A model generated the notes under the pieces. That model did not search any database. It was given only the letters and a program-made list of their open reading frames with translations, and was not told the origin of the DNA. Shown here piece by piece: positions 8,094-14,739 of a DNA stretch of 15,529 nucleotides (positions within the stretch are counted from its first letter, which is position 1; each line of letters opens with the position of its first letter). Origin of the DNA: Saprospirales bacterium. GTDB lineage: Bacteria; Bacteroidota; Bacteroidia; Chitinophagales; JADJOU01. Location: contig CANHJR010000008.1 of assembly GCA_947461165.1 (NCBI GenBank), positions 1-15,529 of the forward strand, read 5' to 3'. Made by a program: the position numbers and the translations under genes.

Positions 8094-8125
8094 AACATGA
8101 AATAAACAGTGTGATTTTTCATGTT
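8094..8125. repeat. Inverted repeat AACATGAAA-N14-TTTCATGTT
   Basis: A perfect 9-bp inverted repeat with a 14-base spacer lies 7 bases after the stop of the FadL-like gene. As RNA it would form a hairpin; it lacks a following T-run, so it is a poor intrinsic terminator. Its symmetry would also suit a dimeric regulator upstream of the TonB receptor unit. Neither role is shown. Confidence 0.45.
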
Positions 8126-8207
8126 ATTTACTAATAGAAGTTAGATTAAGAAATTGAATCTGACATTCCCTTTCAGTTTTTTAACCAAAGACCAAGCACG
8201 AATGATC

Positions 8208-8215
8208 TAGTTTTG
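8208..8215 (+). promoter_or_regulatory. -7 promoter element for the TonB receptor unit
   Basis: TAGTTTTG, followed by C, matches TAnnTTTG exactly. It sits inside a small inverted repeat, TCTAG (8206-8210) and CTAGA (8216-8220) around TTTTG. A transcript would start near 8222, giving a very short leader before the ATG at 8235 and almost none before the TTG at 8226. No clear -33 TTG is present. Confidence 0.45.
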
Positions 8216-8234
8216 CTAGAATTATTTGAATAAT

Positions 8235-10601
8235 ATGTTTTTTCAGCTTTTTAGGCGTTTTCATCTTTCTTTTTTTTTGTTGGTTTCAACACTTGCGAGT
8301 GCTCAAAATTTCAACTTGAGTGGTACCATAACGGATGCAAAAAATGGTGAAACTATTTCAGGGGCTCGAATTATAAGTATAGAGAATCCATCGATTGGCT
8401 CTATTTCAAATACCTACGGATTTTATTCTCTTAGTTTACCCGCCGGATTGTCTAAGATTCGAATCAAAATGCTTGGATACGATGAGATCAGTGAGGATCT
8501 ATCTGTAAGTACAAACCAAAAGCGAAATTTTGCCTTGATAAAAAGGAATAATCAAGTCAAAGAGGTCAAGGTAAATGCAAAAAAACAAAGTAAAAATATA
8601 TCAGAGGTCCAAATGGGCAAAATACAGGTAGATTTAAAGGAGTTTGACAAAATTCCAGTCATACTCGGAGAACGAGATGTGTTAAAGTCGATTCAGCTGC
8701 TTCCTGGTGTCATGCCCGCACAGGAGGGCACATCTGGGTTTATTGTGCGAGGTGGTGCCACTGATCAAAATTTAATTCTACTAGATGAGGCACCAGTCTA
8801 TAATGCATCTCATTTACTAGGTTTTTTTTCAACCTTTAATTCGGATGCACTCAAAGACTTAACCCTTTATAAAGGAAATATGCCTGCAGAGTTTGGTGGT
8901 AGACTTTCATCCGTAGTGGATATCAAAATGAAGGAAGGCGACAATAAAAGTTTCGGATTTGGAGGTGGACTTGGGCTTATTGCTTCTAGATTGTACGTCG
9001 AAGGACCAATACAAAAAGATAAAAGCTCGTTTTTCGTTTCTGGTCGAAGAACCTATGCAGATGCCTTTCTATTCCTTGCAAAAGATACGATTGCACAGAA
9101 AAGTACCTTGTATTTTTATGATTTAAATTTGAAAACGAATTTTAAGCTTTCAGAGAAGGATCGTATTTATTTTTCTGGATACTTCGGTCAGGATAGATTT
9201 GGTCTGGCAGATGCATTTATGATTAATTATGGCAATACAACAGGAACATTCCGCTGGAATCGAATCATTAACGATAAATTGTTTAGCAATACCTCGGTGA
9301 TCTATAATGATTTTAATTATCAAGTAAAAATAGGTATCAATAATTTTGATTTAGTCGTAAACTCCATACTTAATGATTATTCGATCAAGCAGGATTACGA
9401 CTATTACCTAAACTCAAAAAACAGATTGAAATTTGGTGGAATCTCAACTTGGCACAACAATGTACCTGGTGATATTAGTAGCTCTGATACCATCATAGCA
9501 AAGAATGGACTCTCGCGAAGCAATGGATGGGAAAATGGTGTTTTTATTCAAAATGAGCAACAAATCAATTCCAAATTGACTATCAATTACGGACTTCGAC
9601 TAACCTCCTTTAGTGTGGCAGGTACCAATAAGTTGTATTCGTATGATAATCAGAGAAACACGCTTGACACGACCATTTTAGAGGCATTGCAGTTTGGACG
9701 TACCTATATCAATCCTGAACCTAGGTTTTCTATGAACTATACGTTGAAATCCGATGCTTCCATAAAATTTGCATACTCCCGCAATGTGCAATACATTCAT
9801 CAGCTAAGCAACACAAACGCTGGATCTCCAACGGATCGATGGATGCTTACCAATAATAATATTCGGCCAGGTATTTCAGATCAGGTATCAATTGGTTATT
9901 TTTTCAATTTCGCCCAGGATAAGTTTGAGGCGTCGATTGAAGGATATTATAAAGTATTACAGAATCAGATAGATTATAGAAGCGGTGCCGTTCTTCGAGC
10001 AAATGAAACCATTGACAAGGACCTTCTCTATGGTGATGGTCGAGCATATGGGGCTGAATTTTATATCAAAAAGAGAATCGGCAAACTGACGGGATGGCTC
10101 AGTTATACCTTGTCACGATCCGAAAGAAGTTTTGACCAAATTGACGCGGGCAGCTGGTTTCCATCTCGATATGATAGAACGCATGATATTAGTCTAGTTG
10201 GTATGTACGACTTGTCCAATAGAGTAAGCGTTTCTGGTACTTTTGTTTATTTTACTGGTAATGCTGTAACGTATCCAACAGGGAAGTACGGTATCAATGG
10301 TGACCTTGCAGCGGGCATCGATGATCCTAATATTCTATATACGACATATTCAACAAGAAACGGTAGTCGTTTTCCGCATTATTCAAGAGTCGATCTCGCC
10401 TTGAATTGGATCATAGCTAAGAAAAAGCATTGGGAGCACGAGCTTAGTTTTTCGATTTATAATGTTCTAGGTAGAACGAACGCCTATACTATTGATTTCA
10501 TTTACAACAAGGATCAATCACGAACGTATGCAGAGAAGACCTATCTATTTGCACAAATCCCATCGATTACCTATAATTTTAAGTTTAAACATAAACCATA
10601 A
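8235..10601 (+). CDS. TonB-dependent receptor with CarboxypepD_reg domain
   Basis: This outer-membrane active transporter imports a ligand using TonB/ExbBD energy. From the ATG at 8235 the product is 788 residues: a signal peptide with R7-R8, a hydrophobic core and cleavage at ASA-23/Gln24; a carboxypeptidase-regulatory-like domain (about 24-110, FNLSGTITDAKNGETISGA onward); a plug (about 135-230) with VLKSIQLLPGV, GFIVRGGATDQNLILLDEAP and GGRLSSVVDIKM; then the barrel. A TTG at 8226 would add three residues, but ATG gives a cleaner signal peptide and fits the promoter position. It is not SusC-type: the next gene, 3 bases on, encodes a DUF4249-like lipoprotein rather than SusD. The ligand is unknown. 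The C-terminus ends KFKHKP rather than in the usual aromatic residue, though the last strand (ITYNFKF) is normal. Confidence 0.93.
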   Translation: MFFQLFRRFHLSFFLLVSTLASAQNFNLSGTITDAKNGETISGARIISIENPSIGSISNTYGFYSLSLPAGLSKIRIKMLGYDEISEDLSVSTNQKRNFALIKRNNQVKEVKVNAKKQSKNISEVQMGKIQVDLKEFDKIPVILGERDVLKSIQLLPGVMPAQEGTSGFIVRGGATDQNLILLDEAPVYNASHLLGFFSTFNSDALKDLTLYKGNMPAEFGGRLSSVVDIKMKEGDNKSFGFGGGLGLIASRLYVEGPIQKDKSSFFVSGRRTYADAFLFLAKDTIAQKSTLYFYDLNLKTNFKLSEKDRIYFSGYFGQDRFGLADAFMINYGNTTGTFRWNRIINDKLFSNTSVIYNDFNYQVKIGINNFDLVVNSILNDYSIKQDYDYYLNSKNRLKFGGISTWHNNVPGDISSSDTIIAKNGLSRSNGWENGVFIQNEQQINSKLTINYGLRLTSFSVAGTNKLYSYDNQRNTLDTTILEALQFGRTYINPEPRFSMNYTLKSDASIKFAYSRNVQYIHQLSNTNAGSPTDRWMLTNNNIRPGISDQVSIGYFFNFAQDKFEASIEGYYKVLQNQIDYRSGAVLRANETIDKDLLYGDGRAYGAEFYIKKRIGKLTGWLSYTLSRSERSFDQIDAGSWFPSRYDRTHDISLVGMYDLSNRVSVSGTFVYFTGNAVTYPTGKYGINGDLAAGIDDPNILYTTYSTRNGSRFPHYSRVDLALNWIIAKKKHWEHELSFSIYNVLGRTNAYTIDFIYNKDQSRTYAEKTYLFAQIPSITYNFKFKHKP

Positions 10602-10604
10602 TCT

Positions 10605-11402
10605 ATGAAATTAGCTTGTTATGCTTATTTGCTTTTTGGCTTTGTTTTGTTGAATTTATCCTGTAAAGAGGAAATCCCAATCGAACTAGCAGAGGATATT
10701 GGAAAAATCGTGATCGAGTCAGAAATAAACGATGCAGGCACTAACCAATATACCAAAATTTCAAAAACAACTTCTTTTGGCAATACGATAAGCTTTGAAC
10801 CTTATGATGTATCATTTGTGGTCATTTCTGACGATGCTGGTCTAATGGATACGCTGATTCGCATTCGACCAGGTGTGTATCAAACAACGAAAATACAAGG
10901 TGCCGTAGGTAGGAACTATTCATTGGAGGTCAATGATCAAGGAACAATCTATCAATCCAGCTCGCGCATGATGCCTTGCCCAGCGATAGACAGCACATAT
11001 ATTTTCAATTTCTTGAGTTCAGAGAATAGATATGCAGCAATCAAGTTCAAAGACGCTGTAGGAGAACAAAATTATTATCGGTATTTCATAAGACTCAACC
11101 GTCAACCTCCAAAAACGATGTATGTTTTTGAAGATAAATTGATCAATGGAGCAGAATGGCGATTTACCTCAAGACGACAAGAAGAAAAAATGAAATTAGG
11201 GGATACTGCAGAGTTTATTCTTTTGTCGACGGACAAAGCCAATTTTGAGTTTTTCAACGTGCTAATTCAGAATCAATTGGTGACATCAAATGGAAATGAA
11301 CAAGTTGCTCCAACCAATCCTCCATCCAATATTAGCAATGGTGCTCTAGGATATTTTAGTGCCCATTCTCGAAGATCGGCATTGGTAGTAGCGGATCGAT
11401 AA
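10605..11402 (+). CDS. DUF4249-like lipoprotein, partner of the TonB receptor
   Basis: The 265-residue protein has a lipoprotein signal peptide with lipobox LNLSC (Cys20) followed at once by K-E-E. That matches the K-(D/E)2 lipoprotein export signal described in Bacteroidota (Capnocytophaga), so surface exposure is predicted. The body shows DUF4249 traits: an early IVIESEINDAG strand (31-41), beta-rich Ig-like segments, NYYRYFIRL (about 160-168) and the C-terminal GALGYFSAHSRRSALVV block (246-262) that ends family members. Length is normal, so it is complete. It starts 3 bases after the TonB receptor stop and is surely co-transcribed with it. DUF4249 genes commonly sit beside TonB receptors of this type; by analogy with SusD it may capture or cap the ligand, which is inference. 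Confidence 0.85.
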   Translation: MKLACYAYLLFGFVLLNLSCKEEIPIELAEDIGKIVIESEINDAGTNQYTKISKTTSFGNTISFEPYDVSFVVISDDAGLMDTLIRIRPGVYQTTKIQGAVGRNYSLEVNDQGTIYQSSSRMMPCPAIDSTYIFNFLSSENRYAAIKFKDAVGEQNYYRYFIRLNRQPPKTMYVFEDKLINGAEWRFTSRRQEEKMKLGDTAEFILLSTDKANFEFFNVLIQNQLVTSNGNEQVAPTNPPSNISNGALGYFSAHSRRSALVVADR

Positions 11403-11505
11403 TATTTAGCATTTATTAATTTAAACGTAACGACGAAGTTTATATCTAAAGATTAGCAACGAGATTTTATAGTTATCAATTATTCAAAAACAAAAACTAT
11501 TTAAA

Positions 11506-12009
11506 ATGAAAAAAATCATCCTTAGCCTTTTTACAATAATAGCGCTCAGTACTTCCGCACAGAAAGTGGCATTTATAGAAAGTGAATATATTTTTGGTAA
11601 AGTAAAAACCTATGCTCAAGCGCAAGAAAATATTGAAAAAATTTCACAAGAATGGCACAAGGATATCGAAGATCGAATGAGTCTCTTGGATCAACAATAC
11701 AAAAAATTTCAGGCAGAGCAATCTCTTTTCACTTCCCAAATGCGCCAGGAAAAAATTCAGGAAATAGAGTCTAAGGAGAAAGAAATCGCTTCATTACAAC
11801 AAAAAAGATTTGGGCCAAACGGTGATTTGTTCAAAAAAAGACAAGAATTGCTTCAACCTATAACCAGTAGAATGCTCGATGAAGTTCAAAAAATAGCACA
11901 AGCAAAGAATTATGACATGGTGCTCGATAAAAGTGCTGGTGGTGCACTAGTGTATGCTAGTGCAAGGACAAATATCAGTGATGAAGTAATTAAAGCTATG
12001 GGATTTTAG
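11506..12009 (+). CDS. OmpH/Skp family periplasmic chaperone (first copy)
   Basis: OmpH/Skp proteins are periplasmic holdases that carry unfolded outer-membrane proteins to the BAM machinery. The 167-residue product has a signal peptide (cleavage at TSA-18/Gln19), the family start KVAFIESEYIF (20-30), a long charged coiled coil rich in Glu, Gln and Lys (about 36-120) and the C-terminal cap YDMVLDKSAGGALVYAS (about 137-153). A homologous gene follows after 78 bases, and murI after that. The Bacteroidota order usually has bamA just upstream of this pair; here the upstream neighbour is the DUF4249-like lipoprotein. The 103-base upstream gap has no TTTG motif, so no standard promoter is seen. Confidence 0.9.
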   Translation: MKKIILSLFTIIALSTSAQKVAFIESEYIFGKVKTYAQAQENIEKISQEWHKDIEDRMSLLDQQYKKFQAEQSLFTSQMRQEKIQEIESKEKEIASLQQKRFGPNGDLFKKRQELLQPITSRMLDEVQKIAQAKNYDMVLDKSAGGALVYASARTNISDEVIKAMGF

Positions 12010-12087
12010 AAAAAACTCTATTTTAGCTCCTCAATATCAAATAAAACATATTAAAAAAAACCAAACCCCAACAAATCATTTAGAATT

Positions 12088-12633
12088 ATGAACAAGAAAT
12101 CCATTTTATTATTAATCGCAACCATTGCGCTTTTCGTCAACGTAAGTGCACAAAAAATGGCTACTGTCAATTCAAGCGAAGTCGTTATGAATATGCCAGA
12201 AACCAAACAATTGCAAGCAAAAGTACAAGATAAAAGTGCAGAATTGAGTAAGCAATTAGAAGGAATGTATAAGCAGTTTCAAACGAAAGCTGAAGAGCTA
12301 AAAGGTGTTAATCAGCAAAAAATGACAGCTATTGAAGAAACAAAAATGACAGAATTACAAGATCTTCAAAAAAGAGTAGAAAAGTTCGAACAGTCTGCAC
12401 AGAAAGAGGTTCAACAGCTTGAGCAGACATTGTCAGTTCCGATTTTAGAAAAAGCTAAAAAAACAATAGAGCAAGTAGCAACAGAGAAGGGTTATACGCA
12501 TGTATACGACGTTTCTGGTGGTGGAATGATAGTCTTTCCAGTAGGTGATGACATTACAAACGCCACAAAAACGAAGCTGGGCATCCCATTGACTTCGGCT
12601 ACACCAGCGACTACTGGTGCAGGAAAGAAGTAA
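12088..12633 (+). CDS. OmpH/Skp family periplasmic chaperone (second copy)
   Basis: This 181-residue Skp-like protein has a signal peptide (cleavage at VSA-21/Gln22), the start KMATVNSSEVVMNMPETK (23-40), a coiled coil of Gln/Glu/Lys-rich heptads (about 42-135) and the cap YTHVYDVSGGGMIVFP (136-151). A Thr/Ala/Gly-rich tail (168-181) extends past the usual end. It is clearly related in plan to the preceding gene but diverged well beyond recent duplication. Trimeric assembly is expected from the family, and whether the two copies mix is unknown. The murI start lies 29 bases after the stop without a visible promoter, so chaperone and wall-precursor genes are probably on one transcript. Confidence 0.92.
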   Translation: MNKKSILLLIATIALFVNVSAQKMATVNSSEVVMNMPETKQLQAKVQDKSAELSKQLEGMYKQFQTKAEELKGVNQQKMTAIEETKMTELQDLQKRVEKFEQSAQKEVQQLEQTLSVPILEKAKKTIEQVATEKGYTHVYDVSGGGMIVFPVGDDITNATKTKLGIPLTSATPATTGAGKK

Positions 12634-12662
12634 GTTTCAATAATTATATAACCAACCTTGCT

Positions 12663-13463
12663 GTGAACAGCCAGAGTATTGGAATATTTGATAGTGGTAT
12701 TGGCGGCTTGACAGTCGCCAATGCTATTTCTAGTGCTTTGCCAAAAGAGCATTTGATTTACTTTGGGGATACCGAACATATGCCTTACGGTGAAAAATCA
12801 AGTGAACTTATACAGGAGTTCTCGGTCAAAATCACCAAGTACCTCATTGAAAAAAAGAATTGTAAAGCAATCGTGATCGCTTGCAATACCGCTTCTGCGA
12901 TGGCATACAACTACCTCAAAGAAGAATACCTCGGAAAGATACCCATAATCAATGTGATTGATCCGATGATCGAACTTCTTGTCGAAAGCAATTACCAAAA
13001 TGTGGGAATTATTGCCACTCGCGGCACCATAAGTTCTGGAGTCTATCAAGACAAATTAAAACGGCGCGCACCTCACCAAAAATATACGGCCATTGCTACA
13101 CCTCTACTGGCCTCCATGATTGAAGAAAATCATATCGAAGATGATGTGAGTAAAGCAATCATTCACAGTTATTTGGGGGATCCTTCACTGTCCGAAATTG
13201 ATGCATTGGTTCTAGCATGTACGCATTATCCGCTTATTGCTTCTATTATTGATACCTATTTTGATCATAAGGTGACTCTTCTAAAAAGTGGAGAAATAGT
13301 TGCCATAAAGCTTTCAGAGATTTTGCAAAAAGAGAATCTATTGGCAAGCGACCATTTGCAAAAAGAGAATGAGTTTATCGTCTCTGACAAAACTAAAAAT
13401 TTCGAAAATTCTGCTAAAAACTTCTATGGACAGCGCATTAAATTGAAAGAAGTTAAGCTATAA
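12663..13463 (+). CDS. murI: Glutamate racemase MurI
   Basis: MurI converts L-glutamate to D-glutamate for peptidoglycan precursors, using two cysteines and no cofactor. The 266-residue protein shows IGIFDSGIGGLTV (6-18) with catalytic-site D10 and S11, YFGDTEHMPYGEKS (33-46), the first catalytic Cys in ACNTAS (C74) and the second in ACTHYP (C186). All key residues are present and length is normal. The start is GTG: it gives the standard distance to the DSG motif, and no ATG is available near it. A 16-base direct repeat near the end (13322-13337 and 13355-13370) encodes LQKEN twice in a non-catalytic region. Confidence 0.96.
   Translation: MNSQSIGIFDSGIGGLTVANAISSALPKEHLIYFGDTEHMPYGEKSSELIQEFSVKITKYLIEKKNCKAIVIACNTASAMAYNYLKEEYLGKIPIINVIDPMIELLVESNYQNVGIIATRGTISSGVYQDKLKRRAPHQKYTAIATPLLASMIEENHIEDDVSKAIIHSYLGDPSLSEIDALVLACTHYPLIASIIDTYFDHKVTLLKSGEIVAIKLSEILQKENLLASDHLQKENEFIVSDKTKNFENSAKNFYGQRIKLKEVKL
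13322..13370 (+). repeat. 16-base direct repeat inside murI
   Basis: TTTGCAAAAAGAGAAT occurs at 13322-13337 and again at 13355-13370, 33 bases (11 codons) apart, so the reading frame is kept. The bases between and after the copies differ, so it is not a clean tandem duplication. It encodes LQKEN twice. Confidence 0.8.
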
Positions 13464-13476
13464 ACCAAAATCGACT

Positions 13477-13484
13477 TATTTTTG
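13477..13484 (+). promoter_or_regulatory. -7 promoter element upstream of the thioredoxin-like gene
   Basis: TATTTTTG, followed by C, matches TAnnTTTG exactly, 14 bases after the murI stop and 66 bases before the ATG at 13551. No good -33 TTG is seen at the expected distance. It marks a likely new transcript, leaving a leader of about 60 bases. Confidence 0.5.
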
Positions 13485-13550
13485 CACCCAGATCTACAAA
13501 GAATAGATACGTTAAAACCATAAATAATTAGATACTAAAAAAACAAACCA

Positions 13551-14717
13551 ATGAAAAGATACATAATGACACTTGTGGGACTATTATTTTTTGCTTGTAA
13601 CGCGATTGGCGGCGACGAGTATGAAATCAAAGGTAAAATTCTGAACAACACAGCAAAGACTATTTATCTTGAGAAGTTATCTCATGCGGAAATGAAATTG
13701 ATAGATAGTGCCACTATTTCCAATACTGGAGATTTCCGATTGGCTTCGACTATCGACGGCACGGGGTTCTATAGAATGAGAATCCAAACAGCTTCTGTTC
13801 CTGAAATGTCATGGTTTATGTCCTTAGGCAAAGGTGAAAAAGTAGTTGCTAACCTGGATGAGAGCAAACCTCTGACCTACAACATTGCTGGAAATAGCGA
13901 CCAGAAAGAGATTCAAGACCTAATGAAAAATCTGAACAGTCAGCAAACAGAGATGTCTCAGCTGTATCAACAATACGGTACTTTTGGGGACAAGAACAAA
14001 AATTCAAAAGAGGCGCAGGATTTGATTCGTATTATTCAAAATAAGACCGAAACCTTCAACAGTTACGTCACAGGCGTCATTCAACAATCAAAAGGAATTA
14101 TTACTAAATATTATCTTTATTCAGTCTTGATGCAGCAGTTTCAGAACCAACCAGTTCCTGATCAGCTAGCACAGGACGTTCGTAATTTCACAGCGACGAT
14201 GCAAAAGAGTTATCCCAATTCTGTTTACACCAAGGATTTTGTCAATATATTGGCGAATATAGATATGTCTAAAAAACAGATAGAAGCCAAAAGCAAGTTG
14301 GACATTGGAGCAATGGCTCCCGATGTAGACTTGACGACTGGTGATGGCAAAAAGGTAAAGCTTTCTTCTTTCAAAGGAAAAGTAGTTTTAATGGACTTTT
14401 GGGCAAGTTGGTGCAGACCATGTCGTATGGAAAGCCCAAATGTGGTAAAAGCATACAATAAATATAAAGATAAAGGCTTTGTGGTATTAAGCATCAGCTC
14501 TGACCAAGATTTAGAGAAATGGAAAACAGCGATTCAACAGGATGGACTGATTTGGTCGACCCATTTTGCAGATGCCTTAGGTGGTAATATCGCAAACAAA
14601 ACCTATGAAGTGAGCTATATCCCGAAAATGTTCTTATTGGACAAGACAGGCAAGATTGTCGGTAAAGATCTTCGTGGAGAAGCATTAGAGGATGCCATCA
14701 AAAAATTATTTCCATAA
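13551..14717 (+). CDS. Periplasmic thioredoxin-like oxidoreductase with DUF4369-like domain
   Basis: The 388-residue protein has an N-terminal signal (MKRYIMTLVGLLFF), a beta-rich DUF4369-like domain (about 24-115, EYEIKGKILNNTAKTIYLE onward), a helical Gln-rich middle (about 116-245) and a C-terminal TlpA/AhpC-TSA-type thioredoxin domain (about 250-388). The active site is WCRPC (287-291, redox Cys 288 and 291), with the cis-Pro loop at YIP (P358). It probably reduces or isomerises disulfides in exported proteins or in cytochrome c maturation, as ResA/TlpA relatives do. The signal could be lipoprotein type (FFAC, Cys16), but the residues before the Cys are a poor lipobox, and type I cleavage is equally possible. 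It has its own promoter-like motif; rfbA begins 22 bases after its stop. Confidence 0.9.
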   Translation: MKRYIMTLVGLLFFACNAIGGDEYEIKGKILNNTAKTIYLEKLSHAEMKLIDSATISNTGDFRLASTIDGTGFYRMRIQTASVPEMSWFMSLGKGEKVVANLDESKPLTYNIAGNSDQKEIQDLMKNLNSQQTEMSQLYQQYGTFGDKNKNSKEAQDLIRIIQNKTETFNSYVTGVIQQSKGIITKYYLYSVLMQQFQNQPVPDQLAQDVRNFTATMQKSYPNSVYTKDFVNILANIDMSKKQIEAKSKLDIGAMAPDVDLTTGDGKKVKLSSFKGKVVLMDFWASWCRPCRMESPNVVKAYNKYKDKGFVVLSISSDQDLEKWKTAIQQDGLIWSTHFADALGGNIANKTYEVSYIPKMFLLDKTGKIVGKDLRGEALEDAIKKLFP

Positions 14718-14739
14718 TCATATTAAAAACAAACATCTT

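Noticed and set aside
8226..8234. TTG at 8226 as the TonB receptor start
   Set aside because: ATG at 8235 gives a cleaner signal peptide and sits better relative to the putative -7 element; the three extra residues add nothing recognisable.
11403..11505. Possible promoter or hairpin before the first ompH
   Set aside because: No TTTG-type element and only short imperfect inverted repeats (around TTTAAAC and GTTTATA) are visible, too weak to call.
11506..12633. Recent tandem duplication of ompH
   Set aside because: The two genes share plan and family but little direct sequence identity, so the duplication is old and typical for the phylum.
12492..13049. Minus-strand open frames across the second ompH and murI
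   Set aside because: They cover conserved motifs of both genes on the other strand and have no independent support.
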